Shown in pieces: positions 1-5,217 of a stretch of DNA of 5,358 bases (its first letter is position 1; the number at the start of each line of letters is the position of its first letter). This DNA comes from Desulfobacteraceae bacterium UBA5623 (GTDB lineage Bacteria; Desulfobacterota; DSM-4660; Desulfatiglandales; Desulfatiglandaceae), in the NCBI GenBank assembly GCA_002424495.1, contig DIKH01000441.1, positions 1 to 5,358 of the forward strand, written 5' to 3'. The position numbers and the translations under genes were made by a program. The notes beneath the pieces are model-generated. The model worked only from the letters and a program-made list of their open reading frames with translations. It did no database searches and was not told where the DNA came from.

Positions 1-15
1 CATCACTATGTCCAA
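1..15 (-). CDS. Possible first codons of istA transposase, running off the window
   Basis: Within the IS21-type end, the minus strand has a good ribosome binding site (AAAAAGGAG, 31-23), followed 7 nt later by TTG at 15-13 and then an open frame TTG GAC ATA GTG ATG to the window edge. GTG (6-4) and ATG (3-1) in the same frame are alternative starts. Only up to five codons are visible, so the protein cannot be identified from its own sequence. The istA call rests on position inside the element end and on the RBS. Confidence 0.3.
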
Positions 16-104
16 AATGGTCTCCTTTTTTCCAACACCAGCCTCCTATCTCAGCATGGAATTAAATTTTAACAATATAATATTCCCACCTCACACCTCT
101 AAAG

Positions 105-152
105 TGGCTCAGTTCTAAACGACCATTTTTGGCTCAGTTTATTACGACCATT
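105..152 (-). repeat. Two 23-bp terminal repeats of the IS21-type element
   Basis: On the plus strand, 105-127 and 130-152 both begin TGGCTCAGTT and end ACGACCATT. By eye they agree at 19 of 23 positions, with the four differences clustered in the middle (CTAA versus TATT). The copies are spaced 25 bp start to start, about two and a half helical turns. Multiple subterminal repeats of this kind in IS21-like elements are thought to be transposase (IstA) binding sites. Binding here is inferred from family knowledge. Confidence 0.7.
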
Positions 153-156
153 AACA

Positions 157-240
157 TCAGGGAGAATCAGGGAAAAATGATCATACATTGATTTGCTTGA
201 AGCGTAGGGACGTTAGGCAGTTAGTCACTCATGACAGAAT
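157..240. other. Intergenic stretch between IS end and terminator, nothing recognised
   Basis: No reading frame with a plausible ribosome binding site, no promoter I would defend and no RNA gene is visible here. A short direct repeat ATCAGGGA occurs at 156-163 and 166-173, right at the IS boundary. Its significance is unknown: it could be part of the element end or plain target sequence. Confidence 0.5.
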
Positions 241-279
241 AAAAGGGCGGCCCAAGATAGTTCCTTGGGCCGCCCTTTT
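241..279. terminator. Strong bidirectional intrinsic terminator downstream of flgM
   Basis: A perfect 16-bp inverted repeat (AAAAGGGCGGCCCAAG, 241-256, and its complement, 264-279) encloses a 7-nt loop. The stem core is GC-rich. On the plus strand it ends in CCCTTTTT, and on the minus strand in CCCTTTTATT, so it can stop transcripts from either side. It lies about 50 nt past the flgM stop codon, so it most likely ends the flgM message and also shields it from transcription out of the IS element. The stem-loop is bracketed by 8-bp direct repeats ATGACAGA at 231-238 and 286-293. Confidence 0.9.
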
Positions 280-329
280 TCCGTTATGACAGATGTCTCA
301 GATGTCCTTGAAATTTGTTGCCAAGACAT

Positions 330-638
330 TTATGCTATTTCATCAATAAGCGATTGTCTTATCATATTAAATGCTATCTTATTACCATCTATTTTATATG
401 TTCCATCATCAATTTGTCTTTTTATCTCGTCAACTTTTTCAGCCCTGATATCGGGAATAGAGGCCAATTCCTCCCTTGCCTTGTTCACCTCCCTGACAGT
501 TTGAGACAATTCAACCTTGTCACGTTTTGCAGCCGCTTCGGATGTATGGGCAGTAGGAGCGCTTATTTTGTCCTTTTCTTTGATATTATTAAGGTATGCG
601 CCTATTTTTATCGGTGAGATTCTTCCGCTGATTTCCAT
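330..638 (-). CDS. flgM: FlgM, anti-sigma-28 factor
   Basis: FlgM binds the flagellar sigma factor FliA (sigma-28) and holds it inactive in the cytoplasm until the hook-basal body is complete and FlgM is exported, which releases late flagellar genes. The 102-residue product has the family layout: a short N-terminal MEISGRISPIKIGAY segment, a polar and probably disordered stretch to about residue 38, then the conserved DKVELS motif (40-45). The sigma-binding helices follow, with PDIRAEKVDEIK (62-73) and IDDGTYKIDGNKIA (76-89). Length is normal for FlgM (about 90-105). The ATG start is supported by AAGGAGG (653-647) with 8 nt spacing. Upstream is a sigma-28-type promoter and downstream a terminator, so it appears monocistronic. 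No other flagellar gene (flgN, flgK, flgL) is in the window. The family assignment is firm and the regulation is inferred. Confidence 0.93.
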   Translation of the reverse strand: MEISGRISPIKIGAYLNNIKEKDKISAPTAHTSEAAAKRDKVELSQTVREVNKAREELASIPDIRAEKVDEIKRQIDDGTYKIDGNKIAFNMIRQSLIDEIA

Positions 639-684
639 AATGAAAACCTCCTTAATATGGAGAATAAATATTCAACTAAATCTC

Positions 685-712
685 TTATCGGCCAGGGAAT
701 TGAATGACTTTA
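685..712 (-). promoter_or_regulatory. Sigma-28 (FliA) promoter of flgM
   Basis: The minus strand has TAAAGTCA (712-705) and, after 12 nt, a perfect GCCGATAA (692-685). The FliA consensus known from enteric bacteria is TAAAGTTT-N11-GCCGATAA, so six of eight -35 bases match, the whole -10 matches and the spacer is one base longer. Transcription would start near 678, giving a leader of about 40 nt before the flgM ATG. FlgM inhibits FliA, so this would form a negative feedback loop. Confidence 0.75.
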
Positions 713-823
713 GATATTTATCGAAACCAGTCTCTCTTTCTTTTTTCTTACTACAGGGATGCGGTTGTTATTTACCGGGCAGATACATTCAAAATAATTC
801 GGTGTGAAACTAAACAGACACTT

Positions 824-1462
824 TTAAAATACACGAATTTTATTTAGTCCCTTGATTTTACTATATTGTATTATAATTTCAACGATCTCATCGTCGCTTT
901 TCAATTTAGTTATATCATAGTAATTCTCATGAACTTCGATATCTCTTTTAATGGGAGCTTTGACATTAGCCTTTGGATAACCTAACGGTATCAGGGCCTT
1001 TACGATATAGAGTTGCGGAATCCCCAGCAATTCCTTTATTTTTACTTCAGCATAAGGTGGAACGGTTTTCCATGCACTTCCACCCAGGCCTAGGGCTGTT
1101 GAAGCAAGAAGCATGTTTTCTATGGCCGCTGCCAAGCTTGAGTGAAGAATCTCTTCCCTGACAGGTCCTTTAGGATATGCATCACAAAATCTGGGATCTC
1201 CAAGTACGACGAGCAACACAGGTACTCTTGAACGTTCGTTCCATTTCGGCTCACTGCTTTGGCCCAAAGCTTTTTCAATCTGTTCAATAATGTTTTTATC
1301 CTTAATAACGACTACTTCAAAAGGCTGCGTATTATTTCCGCTTGGCGCCCATTTGCCGGCCTCTATTATCTGGTTTATGATTTTATCCTCAACAGGGTTA
1401 GTTTTATAGGCTCTAATGGTTCTTCGTTTACGGACTAATTTTATAAAGTCTTCGTAATTCAT
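824..1462 (-). CDS. Nitroreductase-family FMN-dependent oxidoreductase
   Basis: The 212-residue product belongs to the nitroreductase superfamily: homodimeric flavoproteins that use FMN and NAD(P)H to reduce nitro compounds, quinones or other electron-poor substrates. Visible signatures are RRTIRAYK (13-20), which contacts the FMN phosphate and ring in this family, APSGNNTQPFEVVVI (39-53), the central helix with SLAAAIENMLLAS (109-121), LGLGGSAWKT (124-133) and IPLGYP (158-163). The length is within the family range of about 170-220, and the C-terminus is lysine/isoleucine-rich. The ATG start has two overlapping Shine-Dalgarno cores (AAGGAGGAGGG, 1475-1465). It lies 65 nt after the rubredoxin-like micro-ORF, with no clear terminator or promoter between, so co-transcription with rimO is possible. 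The physiological substrate cannot be told from sequence. Some relatives are involved in cofactor chemistry rather than nitro reduction. Confidence 0.9.
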   Translation of the reverse strand: MNYEDFIKLVRKRRTIRAYKTNPVEDKIINQIIEAGKWAPSGNNTQPFEVVVIKDKNIIEQIEKALGQSSEPKWNERSRVPVLLVVLGDPRFCDAYPKGPVREEILHSSLAAAIENMLLASTALGLGGSAWKTVPPYAEVKIKELLGIPQLYIVKALIPLGYPKANVKAPIKRDIEVHENYYDITKLKSDDEIVEIIIQYSKIKGLNKIRVF

Positions 1463-1527
1463 AACCCTCCTCCTTACAAATCCGTAGATTCAATGCTGGT
1501 ATCTGGGATCATTTTAAAACCTGATCA

Positions 1528-1629
1528 TCAAATCACTCTCTTGAATTTATTTTCTACGGCCCCACATATCGGACACCTTTCAGGGGCTGATTTCTCACTG
1601 ACATTCCACAATCTCACCGATAACATCAT
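1528..1629 (-). CDS. Half-rubredoxin-like micro-protein (33 aa), overlaps rimO 3' end
   Basis: In the +1 frame relative to rimO there is an ATG ATG start (1629-1624), preceded at 9 nt by GGAGG (1643-1639), and a 33-codon frame ending in TGA at 1530-1528. The C-terminal half reads APERCPICGAVENKFKRVI (15-33). This closely resembles the second metal-binding knuckle of rubredoxin/rubrerythrin C-terminal domains, whose usual form is W-x-C-x-x-CGY...APxxCPxCGAxxxxF. A tryptophan is present at residue 8, but the first CxxCG pair is missing: only seven residues separate W8 from APERCP, about half the usual distance. With only Cys19 and Cys22, a four-cysteine site would need a dimer or partner protein. 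Overlap with rimO (35 nt) implies translational coupling. It could also be a decayed remnant, or chance, but the motif match outside rimO coding sequence makes chance less likely. Confidence 0.55.
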   Translation of the reverse strand: MMLSVRLWNVSEKSAPERCPICGAVENKFKRVI

Positions 1630-2947
1630 ATGAGTAGGCCTCCGTGATCAACACTGGCATTATCTCACCTATAATCCCCCGGCCCTTGTTGATCAATACC
1701 TGGTCGTCCACATCCGGCGCCATAGCTGCTGTCCTCCCTGCAAGGAGCAGGTCCGTCTCAGTGCTCGACCCCTCAATTAGCACTGGGATCGTCTTTCCTA
1801 TTTTTTGCTGATTTAATTCTCTGGAGATCTCCGACTGTATGCGTAAGATCTCTGCCCGTCTCTGTTCTGCTGTTTTTATATCTACTGTAGACTTAAACCT
1901 GGCCGCAGGGGTCCCCTTTTCAGGGCTATATACAAAAACACCCAGGTGTTCAATCCTGGTCTTTTTTACAAATTCACAGAGTTCAATAAACATCTCCTCT
2001 GTTTCTCCTGGAAATCCCACCATCAGGGTTGTTCTAATACTTATGCCGCGCTTTTTTGCCCTGATCCTCCCAATCAATTCCATGGGTGTCTCCTGTGCGT
2101 ATCCCCTTCCCATGGCCTTTAGAATTTGGTTATTTACATGCTGTTGGGGCAGGTCCAGATATGGGCAGATCAGTTCTTCAGAATCAATAAGATCCAGAAG
2201 GCGCTCTGAAACCCCTTCCGGATGACAATACAGCAGACGGATCCATTTGATACCCTTTACGGCAACCAGTTTTTCCAGCAGGTCCTCAAGACACACATGA
2301 CTCCCCAGATCGCTTCCATACCGGCTGGTATCCTGGGCAATAAGGTTTATCTCTTTTACGCCCCTGTCAACCATCTTTTCTGCCTCCAGGACCAGAGACT
2401 CCATGTTTCTACTCCTGAAAGGTCCGCGCAGTCCGGGGATAATGCAATAGGAACATCTGTGAGAGCAGCCTTCTGCTATCTTAAGATAAGCGCTGAAAAA
2501 AGGGGTTGTCCTTACCCTTGGCAACTGGTGGTCTGCCAGAAATAAGGGACGGCCAATATAAAAAGGGGCAAGGCCTTCTGAATTATCAGCCATGATAATA
2601 TCAGCTATGCGTGAGATCTCACCTGTTCCAATCCACCCGTCCACTTCTGGGATCTCATTGCGCAGTTTATAGCCGTAACGCTGTACAAAGCAGCCTGCGA
2701 CTACTAGCTTTTTTAGACTTCCTTTTTTTTTGTGGCCTGCCACCTCAAGGATTGTGTCGATGGTCTCTTCCACCGCTGCGCGGATAAAGGCGCATGTATT
2801 TACTACTGCGATATCCGTTTTATCAATGTCATCTACAATATCAAAGCCATATGATTTCAAGAGCCCAAGCATGTGCTCGCTGTCCACCAGGTTCTTGGCG
2901 CAGCCCAGGCTTATAATAAACACCTTGTTATGCATGCGTGCAGTCAT
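1595..2947 (-). CDS. rimO: RimO, ribosomal protein S12 methylthiotransferase
   Basis: RimO is a radical-SAM enzyme with two [4Fe-4S] clusters that adds a methylthio group to the beta-carbon of a conserved aspartate of ribosomal protein S12 (Asp89 in E. coli). The 450-residue protein shows the full MTTase architecture. The N-terminal UPF0004 domain carries its three cluster cysteines at C16 (SLGCAKNLVDSE), C52 (NTCAFI) and C86 (GCFVQRY). The radical-SAM motif is CSHRCSYC (161-168), followed by IIPGLRGPFRSR. A C-terminal TRAM domain spans about 383-447. SLGCAKNLVDSE and the C-terminal TRAM sequence favour RimO over the tRNA enzymes MiaB and MtaB. The ATG start has AAAGG about 10 nt upstream; the in-frame Met5 lacks a ribosome binding site. 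It follows thiD by 18 nt and its 3' end overlaps the rubredoxin-like micro-ORF. Confidence 0.96.
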   Translation of the reverse strand: MTARMHNKVFIISLGCAKNLVDSEHMLGLLKSYGFDIVDDIDKTDIAVVNTCAFIRAAVEETIDTILEVAGHKKKGSLKKLVVAGCFVQRYGYKLRNEIPEVDGWIGTGEISRIADIIMADNSEGLAPFYIGRPLFLADHQLPRVRTTPFFSAYLKIAEGCSHRCSYCIIPGLRGPFRSRNMESLVLEAEKMVDRGVKEINLIAQDTSRYGSDLGSHVCLEDLLEKLVAVKGIKWIRLLYCHPEGVSERLLDLIDSEELICPYLDLPQQHVNNQILKAMGRGYAQETPMELIGRIRAKKRGISIRTTLMVGFPGETEEMFIELCEFVKKTRIEHLGVFVYSPEKGTPAARFKSTVDIKTAEQRRAEILRIQSEISRELNQQKIGKTIPVLIEGSSTETDLLLAGRTAAMAPDVDDQVLINKGRGIIGEIMPVLITEAYSYDVIGEIVECQ

Positions 2948-2965
2948 TAAAAAATAACCTTTTTG

Positions 2966-3778
2966 TCACCAAAGCCCAAAAAAATGATGAAGAGGCCCCC
3001 GGCCTCTTCCTATTTCATACCCCGCCCCAGCGCGAATGGCGCCTTCAAGATATTTACGCGCAAGGCCGACACTGTCTTCAAGGCCGTGCCCCCTGGCCAG
3101 AAATGACGCTGTGGCAGCGGAAAGCGTGCAGCCGGTGCCGTGATTGTTTTTGGTTTCAATACGCTTTGCCTCAAAGACGATGAAGCGGTCTTCCGGGCTG
3201 ATATATAGCAGGTCCTTGATGTCATCTCCCTTGAGATGGCCGCCTTTGATCAAGACGCCTGTTGCCCCAAAGGATGCAAGTCTTAATGCAGCCTGACGCA
3301 TGTCTTCCAGATTATCTACAGGCTGATTAGCAAGGACTGATGCCTCCGGCAGATTGGGCGTGACAATGGCAGCGCGTGGCAGGAGCAACTCCTTCATGGT
3401 GTTGAGCGCCTCATCCTCCAACAGTTTGTCACCGCTCTGGGAGGCCATTACTGGGTCAAGCACAACTTTTGTGATGGAATATTTTATCAGCTTCTCCGCT
3501 ACAGTCTGAATTACACCTGCTGAGTAAAGCATGCCTATTTTTACAACGCCCGGCTCGATATCACTTAATACTGCATCCAGTTGATCTCCAACAAAATCGG
3601 GCGGCACCGGATGGACAGAGACTACGCCTCTGGTGTTCTGGGCCGTTAACGCTGTCACAACCGACATGCCGTAACAGCCCAGGGCGGAAAAGGTCTTCAG
3701 GTCTGCCTGGATGCCTGCGCCTGCAATGGAGTCAGATCCTGCGATAGTCAAAACTATATTGTATTTCTTTTTAATCAC
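2966..3778 (-). CDS. thiD: ThiD, hydroxymethylpyrimidine (phosphate) kinase
   Basis: ThiD phosphorylates HMP to HMP-P and then HMP-PP, the pyrimidine half of thiamin. The 270-residue product is a complete ribokinase-fold ThiD. It has LTIAGSDSIAGAGIQADLKT (10-29) with the substrate loop, VTALTAQNT (41-49), KIGML (80-84), VLDPVMASQSGDKLL (106-120), TPNLPEA (140-146), KGGH (178-181) and the anion-hole motif HGTGCT (213-218). Cys217 lies where the family has its catalytic cysteine. The C-terminus GRGPLHH is typical of ThiD and shows no fused ThiE or ThiN domain. The start is GTG, overlapping the ttcA stop as GTGA, which indicates translational coupling; I see no strong separate Shine-Dalgarno. 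No thiamin riboswitch is evident in front of it, since it is internal to the cluster, so thiamin-responsive control is not supported here. Confidence 0.95.
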   Translation of the reverse strand: MIKKKYNIVLTIAGSDSIAGAGIQADLKTFSALGCYGMSVVTALTAQNTRGVVSVHPVPPDFVGDQLDAVLSDIEPGVVKIGMLYSAGVIQTVAEKLIKYSITKVVLDPVMASQSGDKLLEDEALNTMKELLLPRAAIVTPNLPEASVLANQPVDNLEDMRQAALRLASFGATGVLIKGGHLKGDDIKDLLYISPEDRFIVFEAKRIETKNNHGTGCTLSAATASFLARGHGLEDSVGLARKYLEGAIRAGAGYEIGRGRGPLHHFFGLW

Positions 3779-4494
3779 GGCAGATAATCAACATTGACAT
3801 TTTGAAGAGCGTGAAAGATGTTACCCTTCACCTTCCTGCTTGAGCTGTAAAATTCTTTAAGCATGTTTTTTATCTTTTCCCTTTTTGAAGTCCCGGCAGT
3901 AGGGCATCCCAGGCTGATCGCCGACCAGTCCATGAACCTGACATAGCGTTCAATCAGTTGTTCATCAATCATGAAAAGGGGCCTTATTATGGTCAATTTA
4001 CCCCCGAACAATTCCTGCACCGGTTTCATGGTGCTGATTGTGGCTCCATAAAAGACATTCAAGAAAAATGTCTCGATTAAATCATCCTTGTGGTGTCCAA
4101 ATGCAATCAGATTGCACCCCAGTTCCGCCGCAGCGTTAAACAGAATTTTTCTCCTGAGACGAGCGCACAAAAAACATGGGTTTTCACTATTTTCAGGCCG
4201 GTGCGCCCTAGGCCCTATGTCGCTCCTGATCAACCTGTATTCAAAACCATGTTCAATAAAAAAAGACTCCATCTGTGATGCGGAATCGGCGCCGAAACCC
4301 GGGTCAATGTGCATGGCTGTCAGCCTGTATTTAAAGGGCATTCTTTTTAACCTTTCTCTCAGTAGCCACAAAAGGGCCAGGCTGTCCTTGCCCCCTGATA
4401 CAGCGACCAGCACATGATCTCCTTCTCTGATCATATTCCTGGAGTTAATGGCCCTTCCCATCAGGCGTCTTATCTCATGTTTAGCAAAACCCAA
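3775..4494 (-). CDS. ttcA: TtcA-type tRNA 2-thiocytidine synthetase (PP-loop, Fe-S)
   Basis: TtcA adenylates and then thiolates cytidine 32 of certain tRNAs to give s2C32. The 239-residue product has the PP-loop ATP pyrophosphatase motif SGGKDS (33-38), a CFLC pair (C107, C110) followed by ARLRR, GHHKDDLIETFFLN (133-146) and GCPTAGTSKREKIKNML (196-212) with C197. C107, C110 and C197 match the three [4Fe-4S] ligands of E. coli TtcA (C122, C125, C222). At 239 residues it is shorter than E. coli TtcA (about 311) but close to the compact TtcA-like group common in anaerobes. The start is TTG, 2 nt after the yggS stop, with AAGGA about 10 nt upstream; Met12 is a less supported alternative. It overlaps thiD by 4 nt. 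The exact base thiolated is inferred: related PP-loop enzymes (TtuA/Ncs6) modify U54 or U34, but those usually carry extra zinc fingers that are absent here. Confidence 0.85.
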   Translation of the reverse strand: MGFAKHEIRRLMGRAINSRNMIREGDHVLVAVSGGKDSLALLWLLRERLKRMPFKYRLTAMHIDPGFGADSASQMESFFIEHGFEYRLIRSDIGPRAHRPENSENPCFLCARLRRKILFNAAAELGCNLIAFGHHKDDLIETFFLNVFYGATISTMKPVQELFGGKLTIIRPLFMIDEQLIERYVRFMDWSAISLGCPTAGTSKREKIKNMLKEFYSSSRKVKGNIFHALQNVNVDYLP

Positions 4495-4496
4495 AG

Positions 4497-5153
4497 CTAA
4501 ATCGTCCTTTGTCCGAACAGCCTTGTCCCTATCCTGACAATATTCGCCCCTTCCTTGATAGCAATCTGATAGGAGTCTGACATGCCCATAGAAAGATATC
4601 TCATGGTTACGCCCGGCAGATCCATTGCCCTGATGTCATCAAATAAACTTTTTGTTTTACAGAAATAATGACGCATATTTTCAGGGTCATCTTCATAGCG
4701 GCCCATGGTCATTAGCCCCATAACATGGATATTTTCAAGACCGGAAATCTCCGTGATCAATGAGACGGCATCAAGCGGCAACACACCCGCCTTTTGCTCC
4801 TCTTCAGCACTGTTGATCTCTATCAGAATGGGCATTGTCTTTTCTATTTCCCTGCATGCCCTGTCAATGGATGCGGCTAATTTTACGGAATCCACTGTTT
4901 CTATCATATCAAAGAGCTGAACCGCCTTTTTGACCTTTCTGGACTGCAAGTGCCCGATCATATGCCATTTGGCCTTTTTCCCTATGACGGCGAAACACTT
5001 TTCTGACTCCTCCACATAGTTTTCGCCGATGATCCTAAGCCCTGCGTCAATGGCCTCCGATATCTCTTCCGGCGTGCGGCCCTTGACAGCGCCAACAAGT
5101 TCCACGGCATCCGGCAGTTCTTGCAGGACCTGTTTCACATTTTGATAAATCAT
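4497..5153 (-). CDS. yggS: YggS/PLPBP, pyridoxal phosphate homeostasis protein
   Basis: YggS-family proteins (PLPBP, PROSC in animals) bind PLP on a single TIM barrel without known catalytic activity. They buffer vitamin B6, with effects on amino-acid and keto-acid metabolism when lost. The 218-residue product carries the PLP lysine in LVGAVKGRTPEEI (K24), IGENYVEE (42-49), WHMIGHLQSRKVKKA (63-77), VMGLMTMG in the middle, LSMGMSDS (187-194) and VRIGTRLFG (206-214) for the phosphate. It is slightly shorter than the 225-235 usual, by missing part of the N-terminal helix, and the lysine is followed by GRT rather than the common TK. The ATG start has AAAGGAG (5167-5161) at 7 nt. It is the first gene of the cluster, under the promoter at 5178-5204. 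Confidence 0.95.
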   Translation of the reverse strand: MIYQNVKQVLQELPDAVELVGAVKGRTPEEISEAIDAGLRIIGENYVEESEKCFAVIGKKAKWHMIGHLQSRKVKKAVQLFDMIETVDSVKLAASIDRACREIEKTMPILIEINSAEEEQKAGVLPLDAVSLITEISGLENIHVMGLMTMGRYEDDPENMRHYFCKTKSLFDDIRAMDLPGVTMRYLSMGMSDSYQIAIKEGANIVRIGTRLFGQRTI

Positions 5154-5177
5154 GGAAAATCTCCTTTTTTTGTGTTA

Positions 5178-5204
5178 TTTATAAACTTTTAATCAGTTTG
5201 TCAA
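5178..5204 (-). promoter_or_regulatory. Sigma-70-like promoter of the yggS-ttcA-thiD-rimO cluster
   Basis: The minus strand has a perfect -35 box TTGACA (5204-5199) and TATAAA (5183-5178) after 15 nt. The overlapping TAAATA two bases further gives a 17-nt spacer but a poorer match. The region is very AT-rich and lies 25 nt before the yggS start, so the leader would be short and would contain little more than the ribosome binding site. Confidence 0.6.
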
Positions 5205-5213
5205 TAAAACTGA
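5193..5213. promoter_or_regulatory. Inverted repeat over the -35 box, possible operator
   Basis: TCAGTTT (5193-5199) and AAACTGA (5207-5213) form perfect 7-bp arms around a 7-nt spacer, and the -35 hexamer of the proposed promoter lies in the spacer and left arm. The geometry of 21 bp with twofold symmetry suits a dimeric repressor, but the regulator is unknown and chance in AT-rich DNA is possible. Confidence 0.35.
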
Positions 5214-5217
5214 ACTG

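Larger units (their letters stand above)
1..156 (-). mobile_element. End of an IS21-family insertion sequence (partial)
   Basis: Read on the minus strand from 156, the sequence begins TGTTAATGGTCGTAATAAAC and continues with two copies of a repeat ending in CTGAGCCA, then an AT-rich leader and a ribosome binding site near the window edge. Terminal TG...CA and several copies of a repeat with a (C)TGAGCCA core just inside the end are typical of IS21-family elements as I know them. The orientation, with repeats first and then a start site reading inward, suggests this is the left end and that istA/istB lie outside the window. The exact boundary is uncertain: 156 is chosen because the minus-strand TG falls at 156-155. 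The target duplication cannot be checked because the other end is missing. Confidence 0.6.

Noticed and set aside
156..173. ATCAGGGA direct repeat as an IS target duplication
   Set aside because: Both copies lie on the same side of the element end, 10 bp apart, so they cannot be a flanking duplication of this element.
517..807. Plus-strand frame of 96 codons covering the flgM start and upstream region
   Set aside because: It lies opposite flgM and its sigma-28 promoter, is hydrophobic with low complexity typical of antisense shadows, and has no convincing ribosome binding site.
824..1462. Horizontal acquisition of the nitroreductase based on its AT-rich 3' end
   Set aside because: The 841-900 row is low in GC (17 of 60 by hand count), but the middle of the gene is closer to its neighbours and the Lys/Ile-rich tail alone could explain the difference.
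1507..1526. Inverted repeat GATCA/TGATC between the micro-ORF and the nitroreductase as a terminator
   Set aside because: Only 5-bp AT-rich arms with no following U-tract in the direction of transcription, so too weak for an intrinsic terminator.
1839..2225. Plus-strand 128-codon frame inside rimO
   Set aside because: Antisense to well-conserved RimO radical-SAM and TRAM-proximal sequence, with no recognisable domain of its own.
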